Shown: piece after piece, positions 6,086 through 13,119 of the stretch | Position numbering within the stretch: the first letter of the stretch is position 1 | Layout: each line of letters starts with the position of its first letter | From: CAYHSY01 sp964359435 | Lineage (GTDB): Bacteria > Patescibacteriota > Minisyncoccia > UBA6257 > JAUSGH01 | Length of the DNA: 18,366 nucleotides | Direction of reading: 5' to 3' | Assembly: GCA_964359435.1 (NCBI GenBank) | Contig: CAYHSY010000015.1 | Coordinates: forward strand, 1-18,366 | Position numbers and translations under genes: made by a program | The notes under the pieces: model-generated | Database searches by the model: none | Seen by the model: the letters and a program-made list of their open reading frames with translations, nothing else | What the model was told of the DNA's origin: nothing

Positions 6086-6094
6086 TTTATATCA
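6086..6094 (-). promoter_or_regulatory. Extended -10 promoter for adk
   Basis: TGATATAAA on the minus strand matches the extended -10 form TGnTATAAT with one mismatch. The -35 region at 17 bp is poor (TGTTTG), as is common with extended -10 promoters. It lies just downstream of the terminator of the preceding gene, where adk would need a promoter. The expected start is near 6079. Confidence 0.5.
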
Positions 6095-6125
6095 GCCGGG
6101 GTTTTTTGCAAACAGTTGTCGCAAT

Positions 6126-6149
6126 AAAAAAGCCCCTATGGCGAAGGGC
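6126..6149 (-). terminator. Intrinsic terminator of the secY-adk insertion gene
   Basis: On the minus strand, GCCCTT (6149-6144) pairs with AGGGGC (6137-6132; one G-T wobble) around a 6-nt loop, followed by TTTTTT (6131-6126). It starts 9 nt after the TGA stop at 6159. Confidence 0.75.
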
Positions 6150-6158
6150 CGGGCTGAT

Positions 6159-6944
6159 TCATTTATATTCAACGGAGAGCCGACTTGAATAGTCAATCTC
6201 AACGCTGATATTGCTAATGTCAAAGTAGTTGTCGCGCAAAGCCCGAACAGCCAACAATATCGCGTTCGGATCGGCGTCCGGATTATTGCTCAACACCGCC
6301 AACGCGGCGTTTCTGATTTTATTGGAAAGATCATCCAGGCAATTACCTACATCCCGGTTGGTTTTGACGTAGAGGTAGTCTAAACACTCCAAGCGCAGAG
6401 AACGTTGATAACGCACCGAGATATCCACCACCTGCTTCTGCCATTCCCGATTGATTAATTTGATGGAATCGTAATACTCCACGTCCGAGTTATAAAGCCG
6501 AACCCAGAGCATTCGATCACTCACGAGCACAGTCATGAGTCCGATGAAATTACACGGATTACCGCGTACGACTCCCAGATTCGCTCCGTCACGCGAACAG
6601 ATGGCAATATAAACTTCATTATAGAATCCTTCGCGCGCCACATAAATAGGCGCAAAAGCGAAGTATGTTGACATGGCCATCAAGAGGCCGGACATCCCAT
6701 GAACAAGCCAAAAAGCCCAGCGTTGCCGACCAGATTTTATGAACCATGGATACACTACAGACACGAGGATCACCGCCAAGACGACCGCCAATCCGGAAAG
6801 CTTGCGCCACATTGCCCAGTCGTCGTTGTATTCTATTTTATGAAAGAACCAGTATATGCCGGTGAATACCGAGGATGCCAAACAAGCCACGACGAAAAAC
6901 GGCACAGGATGAAAAACCAGTGCCCGCGCAAGACGCTTAAGCAT
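6159..6944 (-). CDS. Unrecognised membrane protein with three N-terminal helices, inserted between secY and adk
   Basis: A 261-residue protein of unknown family. Helices are expected at about residues 13-34, 50-69 and 76-98. The basic N-terminus (KRLAR) and basic loop 70-75 (KSGRQR) suggest N-in topology, placing the 160-residue C-terminal domain outside, with Cys116, 131, 187 and 202 available for disulfides. The start at ATG 6944 is supported by AGGAG 8 nt upstream, one of only two canonical ribosome sites in the window. It is the only one of 30 intact genes ending in TGA. It has a candidate promoter and a clear terminator, so it is probably transcribed independently of the spc operon. These differences suggest later insertion; function cannot be assigned. 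Confidence 0.75.
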   Translation of the reverse strand: MLKRLARALVFHPVPFFVVACLASSVFTGIYWFFHKIEYNDDWAMWRKLSGLAVVLAVILVSVVYPWFIKSGRQRWAFWLVHGMSGLLMAMSTYFAFAPIYVAREGFYNEVYIAICSRDGANLGVVRGNPCNFIGLMTVLVSDRMLWVRLYNSDVEYYDSIKLINREWQKQVVDISVRYQRSLRLECLDYLYVKTNRDVGNCLDDLSNKIRNAALAVLSNNPDADPNAILLAVRALRDNYFDISNISVEIDYSSRLSVEYK

Positions 6945-6969
6945 GGTGTTTGCTCCTAAACTCTGTTTA

Positions 6970-7005
6970 CGGGGAACTCTATTTATTTAAGCATTAAAAT
7001 CCCCG
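6970..7005. repeat. CGGGGA/TCCCCG inverted repeat after secY
   Basis: CGGGGA at 6970-6975 is complementary to TCCCCG at 7000-7005 with a 24-nt AT-rich spacer. There is no U-run after it on the minus strand, so it is not a standard terminator. It overlaps the spacer and start region of the candidate promoter of the gene at 6159-6944. Confidence 0.4.
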
Positions 7006-7013
7006 GATGTAAA
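6985..7013 (-). promoter_or_regulatory. Candidate promoter for the membrane protein at 6159-6944
   Basis: TTTACA (7013-7008), a 17-bp spacer and TTAAAT (6990-6985) on the minus strand: five of six -35 and four of six -10 positions match consensus. It lies in the 88-bp gap after secY. Confidence 0.35.
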
Positions 7014-7032
7014 ATAAAGACCAAATAAAAAT

Positions 7033-8307
7033 CTATTCGAGGCCTTCGTATTCGCGCATCACCAGCTGGGAATCCAACTGTTTGATGGTTTCTAAGACAA
7101 CGGAAACAACAATCAAGAGCGCGGTGCCGCCGATGGTCAAGGTCGCGATGCCGGTTATGGCCTGAGTCGCGATGGGGAGCACCGCCACTAGCCCTAAAAA
7201 GATAGCGCCGAAAAGGGTGATGCGGTTAGTCGCGGTCGCGAGATAAGCCGCGGTCGTCTCGCCAGGTCGGATACCGGGGATAAACCCGCCGCCGCGCTGC
7301 AGATTTTTAGCGATTTCATGGGGCTCAAATGTTATGGCCGTATAGAAGTAGGTGAAAATAACTACCAAGATAAAATACATGACGCCATAAATAAGCTGAT
7401 TATTCAAAAAACGGGTGACCAATTCATTAAGCCGGATGGAAGCGTCCACGGAAAAAATAGAAATGATCTGCGCAAAGAATTGCGGGAAAAGCAAAATGGA
7501 GATCGCGAAAATTATCGGGATAACGCCGGCTTGGTTGACGCGTAGAGGCAGATAAGTGGAGGCGCCGCCATAAACACGGTTGCCGCGCACGCGCTTGGAA
7601 TATGAAACCGGAATTTTACGTTCGCCCTGGTTGACAAAAACCACGCCAGCGATAATCAAAATAGCCAAAACAACAAAGGCGGTATAGGAAGGGATAACCG
7701 ACGGATCATAAGAAACCAGAGCCGCGCGGATGGCCTGCGGCAACCCGCTCACAATACCGGCAAATATAATCAATGATACGCCGTTGCCTATCTTCTTTTC
7801 GCTGATCAATTCGCCGATCCAGACCAAAATCATGCTGCCACCGGTAATAACTATGATATTCCTCAAAGTTTCCGCCCAAGGCAAAGCATCCAAAACTCCT
7901 TGGCTGCGCAAAAGATTCATAAAGCCGTAGGACTGCAAGGCAGCCAAAGGAATTGTAAGATAACGGGAGATGCGATTGAATTTGGCGCGGCCAATAGCGC
8001 CTTCTTCGTAATAAATCTGCTTCAACCGCGGAAAAATCATGGTCAAAAGCTGCATGATGATGGTCGCGGTAATATATGGCCCTACACCCAACATCATGAT
8101 GGACAAGTTAGAGAGCGTGCCACCAGAAAAAACGTTTAAAAAGCCGAGTAACTGGTTGGAATTAAAAAATTGCTGAAGCCGGATCAAGTCAATGCCGGGG
8201 ATGGGTATGGCCGCGAGTAACCTAAAAACAATCAGCAAACCAGCCACCGCCAAAACCTTATTGCGCAGTTCGGAAATTCGAAAAATGTTGAGAAATTTTG
8301 AAAACAT
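7033..8307 (-). CDS. secY: Protein translocase subunit SecY
   Basis: The pore-forming subunit of the SecYEG channel in the cytoplasmic membrane. At 424 residues with ten predicted helices it has near-normal length. Clear marks are the start IFRISELRNKVLAVAGLLIVFRLLAAIPIPGI (read in pieces), the plug-region GGTLSNLSIMMLGVGPYITA, and the cytoplasmic loop GERKIPVSYSKR, followed by NQAGVIPIIFA. It is the last spc-operon gene here, 50 bp after rplO, and ends in TAG. No Shine-Dalgarno precedes ATG 8307. No U-tracted terminator follows within 90 bp, only a CGGGGA/TCCCCG hairpin. Confidence 0.98.
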   Translation of the reverse strand: MFSKFLNIFRISELRNKVLAVAGLLIVFRLLAAIPIPGIDLIRLQQFFNSNQLLGFLNVFSGGTLSNLSIMMLGVGPYITATIIMQLLTMIFPRLKQIYYEEGAIGRAKFNRISRYLTIPLAALQSYGFMNLLRSQGVLDALPWAETLRNIIVITGGSMILVWIGELISEKKIGNGVSLIIFAGIVSGLPQAIRAALVSYDPSVIPSYTAFVVLAILIIAGVVFVNQGERKIPVSYSKRVRGNRVYGGASTYLPLRVNQAGVIPIIFAISILLFPQFFAQIISIFSVDASIRLNELVTRFLNNQLIYGVMYFILVVIFTYFYTAITFEPHEIAKNLQRGGGFIPGIRPGETTAAYLATATNRITLFGAIFLGLVAVLPIATQAITGIATLTIGGTALLIVVSVVLETIKQLDSQLVMREYEGLE

Positions 8308-8357
8308 GGGAAATTAGTTATAAGTCTGTAAATTTCATTCTAACAGCGGAACGAAAC

Positions 8358-8780
8358 TTATAAACTGATTTTACCGCCGGCGGATTCTATCTTTGCCCTG
8401 GCCCCCTTTGATAACTTAATATCCTTGGAAATCGTGAAAGCGCGTTTAATTTGTCCGCCATCTAAAATTTTAACCGGCCTATCGGCATGCTGAATAATCC
8501 CGGCCTCTTTCAAGGCGGATTTAGTAACCTCAATCGCGGCTAATTTTTCCAGAACAGCGACGGGAACGACTTGAGCCGATTCACTCATCGGTTTATTTTT
8601 ATAACCTCGCAATTTTGGCAATCTAATGATAAGATCGCGCTCCGCCGGACGGATACGATGGCCGGAGCGGGATTTTTGACCCTTTTGTCCGCGACCGGAG
8701 GTTTTACCGCGCTTGCCGCCGCGACCAATGCGCGGCCTCGGTTTTGTGCGGCCAAATTTTGATTTAATTTGATGCAGCAT
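8358..8780 (-). CDS. rplO: Ribosomal protein L15 (uL15)
   Basis: A 140-residue large-subunit protein. The Gly/Arg/Lys-rich N-terminal tail (RPRIGRGGKRGKTSGRGQKG) that threads into 23S rRNA is intact, followed by a globular part with LPKLRGYKN and a C-terminal GAKAKIESAGGK-like end (GARAKIESAGG). It starts 1 bp after the rpsE stop with no rpmD between them, so L30 is absent from its usual place. Translational coupling with rpsE is likely given the spacing and the lack of a ribosome-binding site. Confidence 0.97.
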   Translation of the reverse strand: MLHQIKSKFGRTKPRPRIGRGGKRGKTSGRGQKGQKSRSGHRIRPAERDLIIRLPKLRGYKNKPMSESAQVVPVAVLEKLAAIEVTKSALKEAGIIQHADRPVKILDGGQIKRAFTISKDIKLSKGARAKIESAGGKISL

Positions 8781-8781
8781 A

Positions 8782-9354
8782 TTATCTGGTTCTACTAGCT
8801 TTTAATTTCTTCAGGGCTTCAATAGTCGCCAGGGCGTTTGTGAGTTTGTTGGGAGTACGGCCCAATGTCTTAGCCACAATATCCTTAATGCCGGCCAGAG
8901 ACAATACAGCCCGGGCGGCGCCGCCGGCGCGCAAACCATGACCTTCAACGGCAGGGCGGAGCCGGATGCGGGCGGCGCTGTATTTGGCTTCAACTTCGTG
9001 AGGAATAGTCGCGCCTTTTAATGGAATGGTGATCACATTACGGCGAGCCACGGTTTTGGCTTTGGCGATGGAAGAGGCCACATCCACTCCCTTGGCGATA
9101 CCCACGCCGACACGCCCCTTGGAATCACCGACAACGATTGTAACACGGAAACGAAAACGTTTACCGCCGGCAACGACGCGGGTGACGCGGCGGATATCAA
9201 GCGTCTTTTCATTAAATTCATCCTTACGCTCTTCTCTTTCGCGGCGCGGACCGCCGGAACGACCAAAGGGCGGCCGACCGCCACCGGGACCTCGTGATCC
9301 TCCGATGGTTCTCCCGACGAAAGGACTGGATTTTGATTGATTTTTATTTTCCAT
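8782..9354 (-). CDS. rpsE: Ribosomal protein S5 (uS5) with Gly/Arg-rich N-terminal extension
   Basis: A 190-residue small-subunit protein involved in decoding fidelity. The S5 double-stranded-RNA-binding domain starts near residue 48 (EKTLDIRRVTRVVAGGKRF) and contains the GRVGVGIAKG loop; the C-terminal domain has GHGLRAGG and DIVAKTLGRTPN. Residues 1-47 are a low-complexity Gly/Arg/Pro/Glu extension, longer than the E. coli N-terminus and probably disordered. It lies 13 bp after rplR and 1 bp before rplO. Confidence 0.97.
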   Translation of the reverse strand: MENKNQSKSSPFVGRTIGGSRGPGGGRPPFGRSGGPRREREERKDEFNEKTLDIRRVTRVVAGGKRFRFRVTIVVGDSKGRVGVGIAKGVDVASSIAKAKTVARRNVITIPLKGATIPHEVEAKYSAARIRLRPAVEGHGLRAGGAARAVLSLAGIKDIVAKTLGRTPNKLTNALATIEALKKLKASRTR

Positions 9355-9367
9355 GTTTCTAGAATTT

Positions 9368-9724
9368 TTATATCTTAATACCCGCCTCCCTTAAACCCTC
9401 GGCGACTGCCTTTACCCGACCGTGGTACCGATAAGCGCCCCGGTGGAAGACGGCGGATTTCAAACCGAGCTTCTTCATGGTTTCGCCAAGATTCTGGCCC
9501 ACAAGTTTGGCCGCGTCTGATTTTTTTAACTTCTTTTCCTTCAACGCCCGACTGGAAGCCGAAGCAACTGTTCTTTTTGCCTTGTCATCAACGAGTTGGG
9601 CATAAATATAACGGTTGCTCCTGAAAACCGAAACGCGCGGCACGGAAGCTGTGCCGGAAATACCGGCCCTCGAACGCGCCTTGCGCAGTTTCTTGTTTAA
9701 GTTTTTACGTAAAATTTTTCTCAT
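9368..9724 (-). CDS. rplR: Ribosomal protein L18 (uL18)
   Basis: A 118-residue 5S-rRNA-binding protein of normal length. The basic N-terminus (KILRKNLNKKLRKARSR) is followed by the L18 signature PRVSVFRSNRYIYAQLVDD and the C-terminal FHRGAYRYHGRVKAVAEGLREAG. The order rplF-rplR-rpsE is standard. The start ATG 9724 has no Shine-Dalgarno, and the spacer from rplF is 28 bp. Confidence 0.97.
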   Translation of the reverse strand: MRKILRKNLNKKLRKARSRAGISGTASVPRVSVFRSNRYIYAQLVDDKAKRTVASASSRALKEKKLKKSDAAKLVGQNLGETMKKLGLKSAVFHRGAYRYHGRVKAVAEGLREAGIKI

Positions 9725-9752
9725 ATTACTTATTATTTATCATCCCCAAGCA

Positions 9753-10304
9753 TTAAGCGGCACCGGTAGAACCGGCCACTTTCTTACCGGCCTTGCGACG
9801 AATGACCTCACCACGATACCGGATGCCGGTGCCTTTATACGGCTCCGGTTTTTTGAAAGAGCGAATCTTGGCAGCCACCTCACCCACAACCGATTTATTT
9901 ATGCCGGTAACTTTGATAGCCCCTTTCTCAATTATGATGGCAACGTCTTCCGGGGGCAGATATTTTATAGAATGCGTAAAGCCGACGTTTAGAACCAGGG
10001 TCTTACCCTCCAAGGAAGCGCGGAACCCGATGCCCTCAATTTCCAAAATTTTAGAAAAGCCCTCGGCCACTCCCTTAACCGCATTAGCCGCGAGCGCCCG
10101 CATGGTACCCCAATTGGCGCGTGATTGTTTACCTTCACCTTGCGCGCTAAAAATAAGTTCGTTGCCTTTGACTTCGGCCGCTATATGCGGCAACAAAGGC
10201 AGCTCTATGGAACCGAGTTTGCCCTTGACCCCTATTGAGCCGGCGGCAACAGACACTTGGACGCCTTCCGGAATTGAGATTAGTTTTTTACCTATTTTGG
10301 ACAT
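9753..10304 (-). CDS. rplF: Ribosomal protein L6 (uL6)
   Basis: A 183-residue protein with the two tandem L6 domains. It begins MSKIGKKLISIPEGVQV, the family start, so ATG 10304 is used although the frame is open to 10331. The second domain ends with the conserved KPEPYKGTGIRYRGEVIRRKAGKK, which contacts 23S rRNA near the factor-binding site. It lies 20 bp after the rpsH stop. Confidence 0.97.
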   Translation of the reverse strand: MSKIGKKLISIPEGVQVSVAAGSIGVKGKLGSIELPLLPHIAAEVKGNELIFSAQGEGKQSRANWGTMRALAANAVKGVAEGFSKILEIEGIGFRASLEGKTLVLNVGFTHSIKYLPPEDVAIIIEKGAIKVTGINKSVVGEVAAKIRSFKKPEPYKGTGIRYRGEVIRRKAGKKVAGSTGAA

Positions 10305-10324
10305 AGTAATGGGATTTTTTATTT

Positions 10325-10708
10325 CTACCAAATTTTAAACAATAGCGCTCCGCCAACTTTTTCTTTCTTGGCTTCGGCTCCGGTCATGATGCCTTTAGGC
10401 GTGGAAAGTATGAACAGGCCATAACCGCTTAACACCGGGGATAAATCACGCCAGCCGCCATAAAGACGCCGGGATGGCTTGCTTAAAAATTCAATGCCGG
10501 TGATGACGCCTCCGCCATCCGGGGTATAGCGCAGCTTAATATCTATGATACGTTTCGGCATACGCCCTTTCTTTTCCACCAACTCAATGAATTTATGCTT
10601 GGCCAACAATTCAGCAATGGCTAAATCCATCTTGGAAAAAGGGGCTTTGACATTCGGAAGCTTGGCTTGCTGCGCGTTTTTAATTTTTGTCAGAAGGTCT
10701 ATATACAT
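10325..10708 (-). CDS. rpsH: Ribosomal protein S8 (uS8)
   Basis: A 127-residue small-subunit protein that binds the central domain of 16S rRNA and in E. coli is also the spc-operon repressor. DLLTKIKNAQ matches the usual DMLTRIRNA start, and the C-terminus has the S8 signature LSTPKGIMTGAEAKKEKVGG. The ATG at 10708 fits homology; a TTG at 10723 would overlap rpsN and adds only five residues, so it is not used. The spacer from rpsN is 8 bp. It ends in TAG. Confidence 0.96.
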   Translation of the reverse strand: MYIDLLTKIKNAQQAKLPNVKAPFSKMDLAIAELLAKHKFIELVEKKGRMPKRIIDIKLRYTPDGGGVITGIEFLSKPSRRLYGGWRDLSPVLSGYGLFILSTPKGIMTGAEAKKEKVGGALLFKIW

Positions 10709-10716
10709 ATGGTTTT

Positions 10717-10902
10717 TTACCAACTCGCTTTTTTAACACCCGGAATTTGGCCGTTGCCCGCCATCTCCCTAAAACAAATGCGGCAAATGCCGAATTGGCG
10801 CATGAAGCCATGCCTCCTACCGCAACGAAAACAGCGGTTAACCTTCCGACTGGAAAATTTGGGCTTCTTTTTTGCTCTCGCGATAACTGATGTTTTAGCC
10901 AT
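10717..10902 (-). CDS. rpsN: Ribosomal protein S14, zinc-binding short form (uS14 type Z)
   Basis: A 61-residue S14 of the short zinc class, with cysteines at 24, 27, 40 and 43 (CFRCG and CRICF). The preceding MAKTSVIARAKKKPKF and the RxxxREMA element are typical. The long cysteine-free form of E. coli is not used. It sits between rplE and rpsH, the standard place, 9 bp after rplE. Confidence 0.97.
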   Translation of the reverse strand: MAKTSVIARAKKKPKFSSRKVNRCFRCGRRHGFMRQFGICRICFREMAGNGQIPGVKKASW

Positions 10903-10911
10903 AATTTGTGG

Positions 10912-11424
10912 TTATCTGGTTTTTTTAACGGCTTCTTTGGCAAACGGCACGCCGATAGTTTTATATAATTCAACCGCGGTTTCCCTGTTTTGAACTTTTG
11001 GCACCACGGTCAGCTGCAAACCGAAGTTGACCTTTGACTGCTCGGCGGAAATTTCCGGAAAAACCGTATTCTCTTTGATGCCGATCGTCAGATTACCATT
11101 GCCATCCACGGCTTTCACCGGAACGCCGCGAAAATCGCGCACGCGGGGCAAAACCACGGAAATGATTTTTTGGAAAAAATCCGCCATACGGTTGCCGCGG
11201 AGCGTCGCCATAAGACCGACGATATTACCTTCTCTGATTTTGAAACCGGCGATGGATTCCCGAGCGGCCCGCAAAGCCGGTTTTTGGCCGGTGATAACTG
11301 AAAATTCAGCAACCACTTCCGGCAAAACTTTGTCGTTGAAATTTGGGTTTTGCGAAAGACGGCCGATGCCGGAATTCACTACCACCTTAGCTATATTATG
11401 TTTTATGATTTCCATTTTATTCAT
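10912..11424 (-). CDS. rplE: Ribosomal protein L5 (uL5)
   Basis: A 170-residue 5S-rRNA-binding protein. The core NIAKVVVNSGIGRLSQNP matches the usual KITLNMGVG region and is followed by TGQKPALRAARESIAGFKIREG and LPRVRDFRGV, both diagnostic. The N-terminus is about 15 residues shorter than in E. coli. Two ATGs are possible, 11424 and 11415; the first is taken because it lies 11 bp after the rplX stop. A longer start at 11463 would overlap rplX and has no L5 similarity. Neither has a Shine-Dalgarno. Confidence 0.95.
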   Translation of the reverse strand: MNKMEIIKHNIAKVVVNSGIGRLSQNPNFNDKVLPEVVAEFSVITGQKPALRAARESIAGFKIREGNIVGLMATLRGNRMADFFQKIISVVLPRVRDFRGVPVKAVDGNGNLTIGIKENTVFPEISAEQSKVNFGLQLTVVPKVQNRETAVELYKTIGVPFAKEAVKKTR

Positions 11425-11435
11425 ATAAGTATACG

Positions 11436-11741
11436 CTATACGGCGCTGCCGCATCTTTTGCAATATCTGATTTTATTCTCCCCTTCCAGGCGCGAGCCAA
11501 TGCGGGTTGTTTTACCGCAAGCCGGACAAACCAACGCAACTTTGCCGGCATGAAGCGGGCGCGGAACGGTGACGATCTCTCCCTTTTCGCCCTGACGGCG
11601 AGGCCGGCGATGCTTTTTGAACAAATTAACGCCCTCAACCAGGACTTTATCATTGGAGCGAAAAACCTCAAGAATCTTGCCGGTTTTATTACGGTCTTTA
11701 CCGCTCAAAACTTTTATATTGTCGCCTTTATGAAGTTTCAT
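11436..11741 (-). CDS. rplX: Ribosomal protein L24 (uL24) with two C-terminal Cys pairs
   Basis: A 101-residue assembly-initiator protein. The KOW motif lies at the start (KGDNIKVLSGKDRNKTGKI), then VEGVNLFKKHRRP. The C-terminal part carries CPAC (72-75) and CKRC (94-97), a four-Cys zinc ribbon seen in many bacterial L24 but absent from E. coli. The spacer from rplN is 7 bp, and the gene ends in TAG. Confidence 0.97.
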   Translation of the reverse strand: MKLHKGDNIKVLSGKDRNKTGKILEVFRSNDKVLVEGVNLFKKHRRPRRQGEKGEIVTVPRPLHAGKVALVCPACGKTTRIGSRLEGENKIRYCKRCGSAV

Positions 11742-11748
11742 ATCGGGT

Positions 11749-12117
11749 CTAGAGGACTTCTTCGGCTAATTGCATAACCGCTTCAAAACCCCGCTCTTTG
11801 ACCTCTCTCGGCAAAGGCCCGAACAAACGGGTGCCGATCGGTTCTTTTTTATCATTCAATAACACCACGGCATTATCATCAAAACGTATATACGAACCGT
11901 CCGACCGGCGTAATGGTTTTTTTTGTCGCACGACAACCGCTTTGACAATATCTTTTTTCTTGACTTGCTTTCTGGGTTCAGCCACCTGAACGGACGCGAT
12001 GATGATATCGCCGACTTCTGCGTAGCGCTTGCGAGACCCGCCCAAAACACGGAAGCAACGCACGGTTTTGGCGCCGCTATTGTCGGCTACTTTTAAGATG
12101 GATCGTTCTTGAATCAT
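11749..12117 (-). CDS. rplN: Ribosomal protein L14 (uL14)
   Basis: A 122-residue protein, exactly the family's usual length. MIQERSILKVADNSGAK is the standard start, with RCFRVLGGSRKRYAEVGDII, VVVRQKKPLRRSDGS and the C-terminal RLFGPLPREVKERGF. It lies at the subunit interface, where it forms an intersubunit bridge. The 48-bp gap from rpsQ is AT-rich repeat sequence. It ends in TAG. Confidence 0.98.
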   Translation of the reverse strand: MIQERSILKVADNSGAKTVRCFRVLGGSRKRYAEVGDIIIASVQVAEPRKQVKKKDIVKAVVVRQKKPLRRSDGSYIRFDDNAVVLLNDKKEPIGTRLFGPLPREVKERGFEAVMQLAEEVL

Positions 12118-12120
12118 AGG

Positions 12121-12207
12121 GGAAATTTAAAATTTAAAACTCAAAATGTAAAATTAATGAATTTTTTAATTGTCATTTTGCATTTTGATATTTTCATTTT
12201 GCATTTG
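12121..12207. repeat. AT-rich CATTTTG-type repeat cluster spanning the rpsQ 3' end
   Basis: CATTTTGCATTTTG at 12174-12187 is repeated almost exactly at 12195-12207, and CAAAATGTAAAAT at 12142-12154 is an inverted relative; AAATTTAAAATTTAAA runs precede rplN. The two direct copies lie inside the rpsQ frame and encode M-Q-N-x-N twice; the inverted copy is in the gap before rplN. Similar AAAATGCAAAATG runs are, from memory, common between genes in CPR genomes. Confidence 0.7.
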
Positions 12208-12474
12208 TCGGTCAGCTCCGGTGGCGGGCGAACATTTTATGACAACCCAGCGCTTATCGCGGGACAAGGGCCTGGTTTCCCCGATCACAGCCCGGTCACC
12301 GATGCCGCAAACCTCGCCCTCGTCATGCGCCTTAAAACGATGGGTTACCTTAAATTGCTTGTGATATTTGGGATCGGTATGGTGAGTGGTGACGGCCACA
12401 ACAATGGTCTTCGTCATCTTATCGGAAACAACCACGCCCTCCAATTTCCTTTGCTGTTTTTTAATTGGCTCCAT
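12166..12474 (-). CDS. rpsQ: Ribosomal protein S17 (uS17) with repeat-encoded tail
   Basis: A 102-residue primary 16S-rRNA-binding protein. The OB-fold core (residues 8-81) shows KLEGVVVSDKMTKTIVV, HPKYHK-like DPKYHKQFKVTHRFKAHDE, and GDRAVIGETRPLSRDKRW. The family normally ends soon after this; here residues 82-102 continue through GADRQ into MQNENIKMQNDN, whose codons are the two direct copies of the AT-rich repeat. The tail is probably disordered. The start at ATG 12474 agrees with homology; the longer frame to 12507 overlaps rpmC. Ten base pairs separate it from rpmC. Confidence 0.95.
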   Translation of the reverse strand: MEPIKKQQRKLEGVVVSDKMTKTIVVAVTTHHTDPKYHKQFKVTHRFKAHDEGEVCGIGDRAVIGETRPLSRDKRWVVIKCSPATGADRQMQNENIKMQNDN

Positions 12475-12484
12475 ATTATTATTT

Positions 12485-12688
12485 TTATTTTGAAGATTGC
12501 GGGGCATTCAGCACGGTTAAGATGCGGGCGATATCGCGTTTAGTCGCTTTGACCTCCTTTATATTCTTGACCTTGCCTCGCGTCAAGTCCTCCCTTTGTT
12601 TCCAAAGTTTATCCCGAAGACCCATGAGCGTTTGCTCAAGTTCCTGATGAGGCCGGCTTTTTAATTCTTGAAATTCTTTGCGTTTCAT
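12485..12688 (-). CDS. rpmC: Ribosomal protein L29 (uL29)
   Basis: A 67-residue helical-hairpin protein near the peptide exit tunnel. MKRKEFQELKSRPHQELEQ and the second-helix pattern VKNIKEVKATKRDIARILTVL are typical of L29. It lies between rplP (5-bp gap) and rpsQ (10-bp gap) as in other bacteria. Confidence 0.95.
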   Translation of the reverse strand: MKRKEFQELKSRPHQELEQTLMGLRDKLWKQREDLTRGKVKNIKEVKATKRDIARILTVLNAPQSSK

Positions 12689-12693
12689 GGATA

Positions 12694-13110
12694 TTATTTC
12701 TGTTTTGTAACAACGATGGTCCGGACCGGCAATTTATGACCGGCTAAACGGAAGGCCTCGCGCGCCACCTCTTCCGAAACACCATCCATCTCAAACATAA
12801 TACGTCCGGGACGGACTATCGCCACGTAGTGATCCACGTTGCCCTTGCCGCCACCCATTGTGACTTCCGGAGGATGCTGGGTGATGGGCTTATCTGGAAA
12901 AATACGGATCCACATTTTGCCTTCGCGTTTAACGGCGTTTGAAATAGCGCGGCGGGCCGCCTCTATTTGACGGGAATCAATATGAGCGCCCGTTATGGCC
13001 TTCAAACCAAAACTACCGTGCGAAAGCGTGAGCCCGCGCGTTTCAATAGCCCGTTTTTTAGAACGGCCGCGTTGCCATTTGCGATGTTTTACTTTTTTGG
13101 GCAGCAACAT
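12694..13110 (-). CDS. rplP: Ribosomal protein L16 (uL16)
   Basis: A 138-residue protein of normal length that helps position the A-site tRNA. MLLPKKVKHRKWQRGR is the family start; GSFGLKAI, REGKMWIRIFPDKPIT, and MGGGKGNVDHYVAIVRPGR (the loop near the A site) follow in order. The gap to rpmC is 5 bp and that from rpsC is 9 bp. Confidence 0.98.
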   Translation of the reverse strand: MLLPKKVKHRKWQRGRSKKRAIETRGLTLSHGSFGLKAITGAHIDSRQIEAARRAISNAVKREGKMWIRIFPDKPITQHPPEVTMGGGKGNVDHYVAIVRPGRIMFEMDGVSEEVAREAFRLAGHKLPVRTIVVTKQK

Positions 13111-13119
13111 AGTGGTTTG

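Noticed and set aside
8308..8357. Internal promoter or terminator between rplO and secY
   Set aside because: The 50-bp gap has no stem with a U-tract and no convincing -35/-10 pair.
10709..10723. TTG start for rpsH at 10723
   Set aside because: It would overlap the rpsN stop and adds five residues absent from S8; ATG 10708 fits the family.
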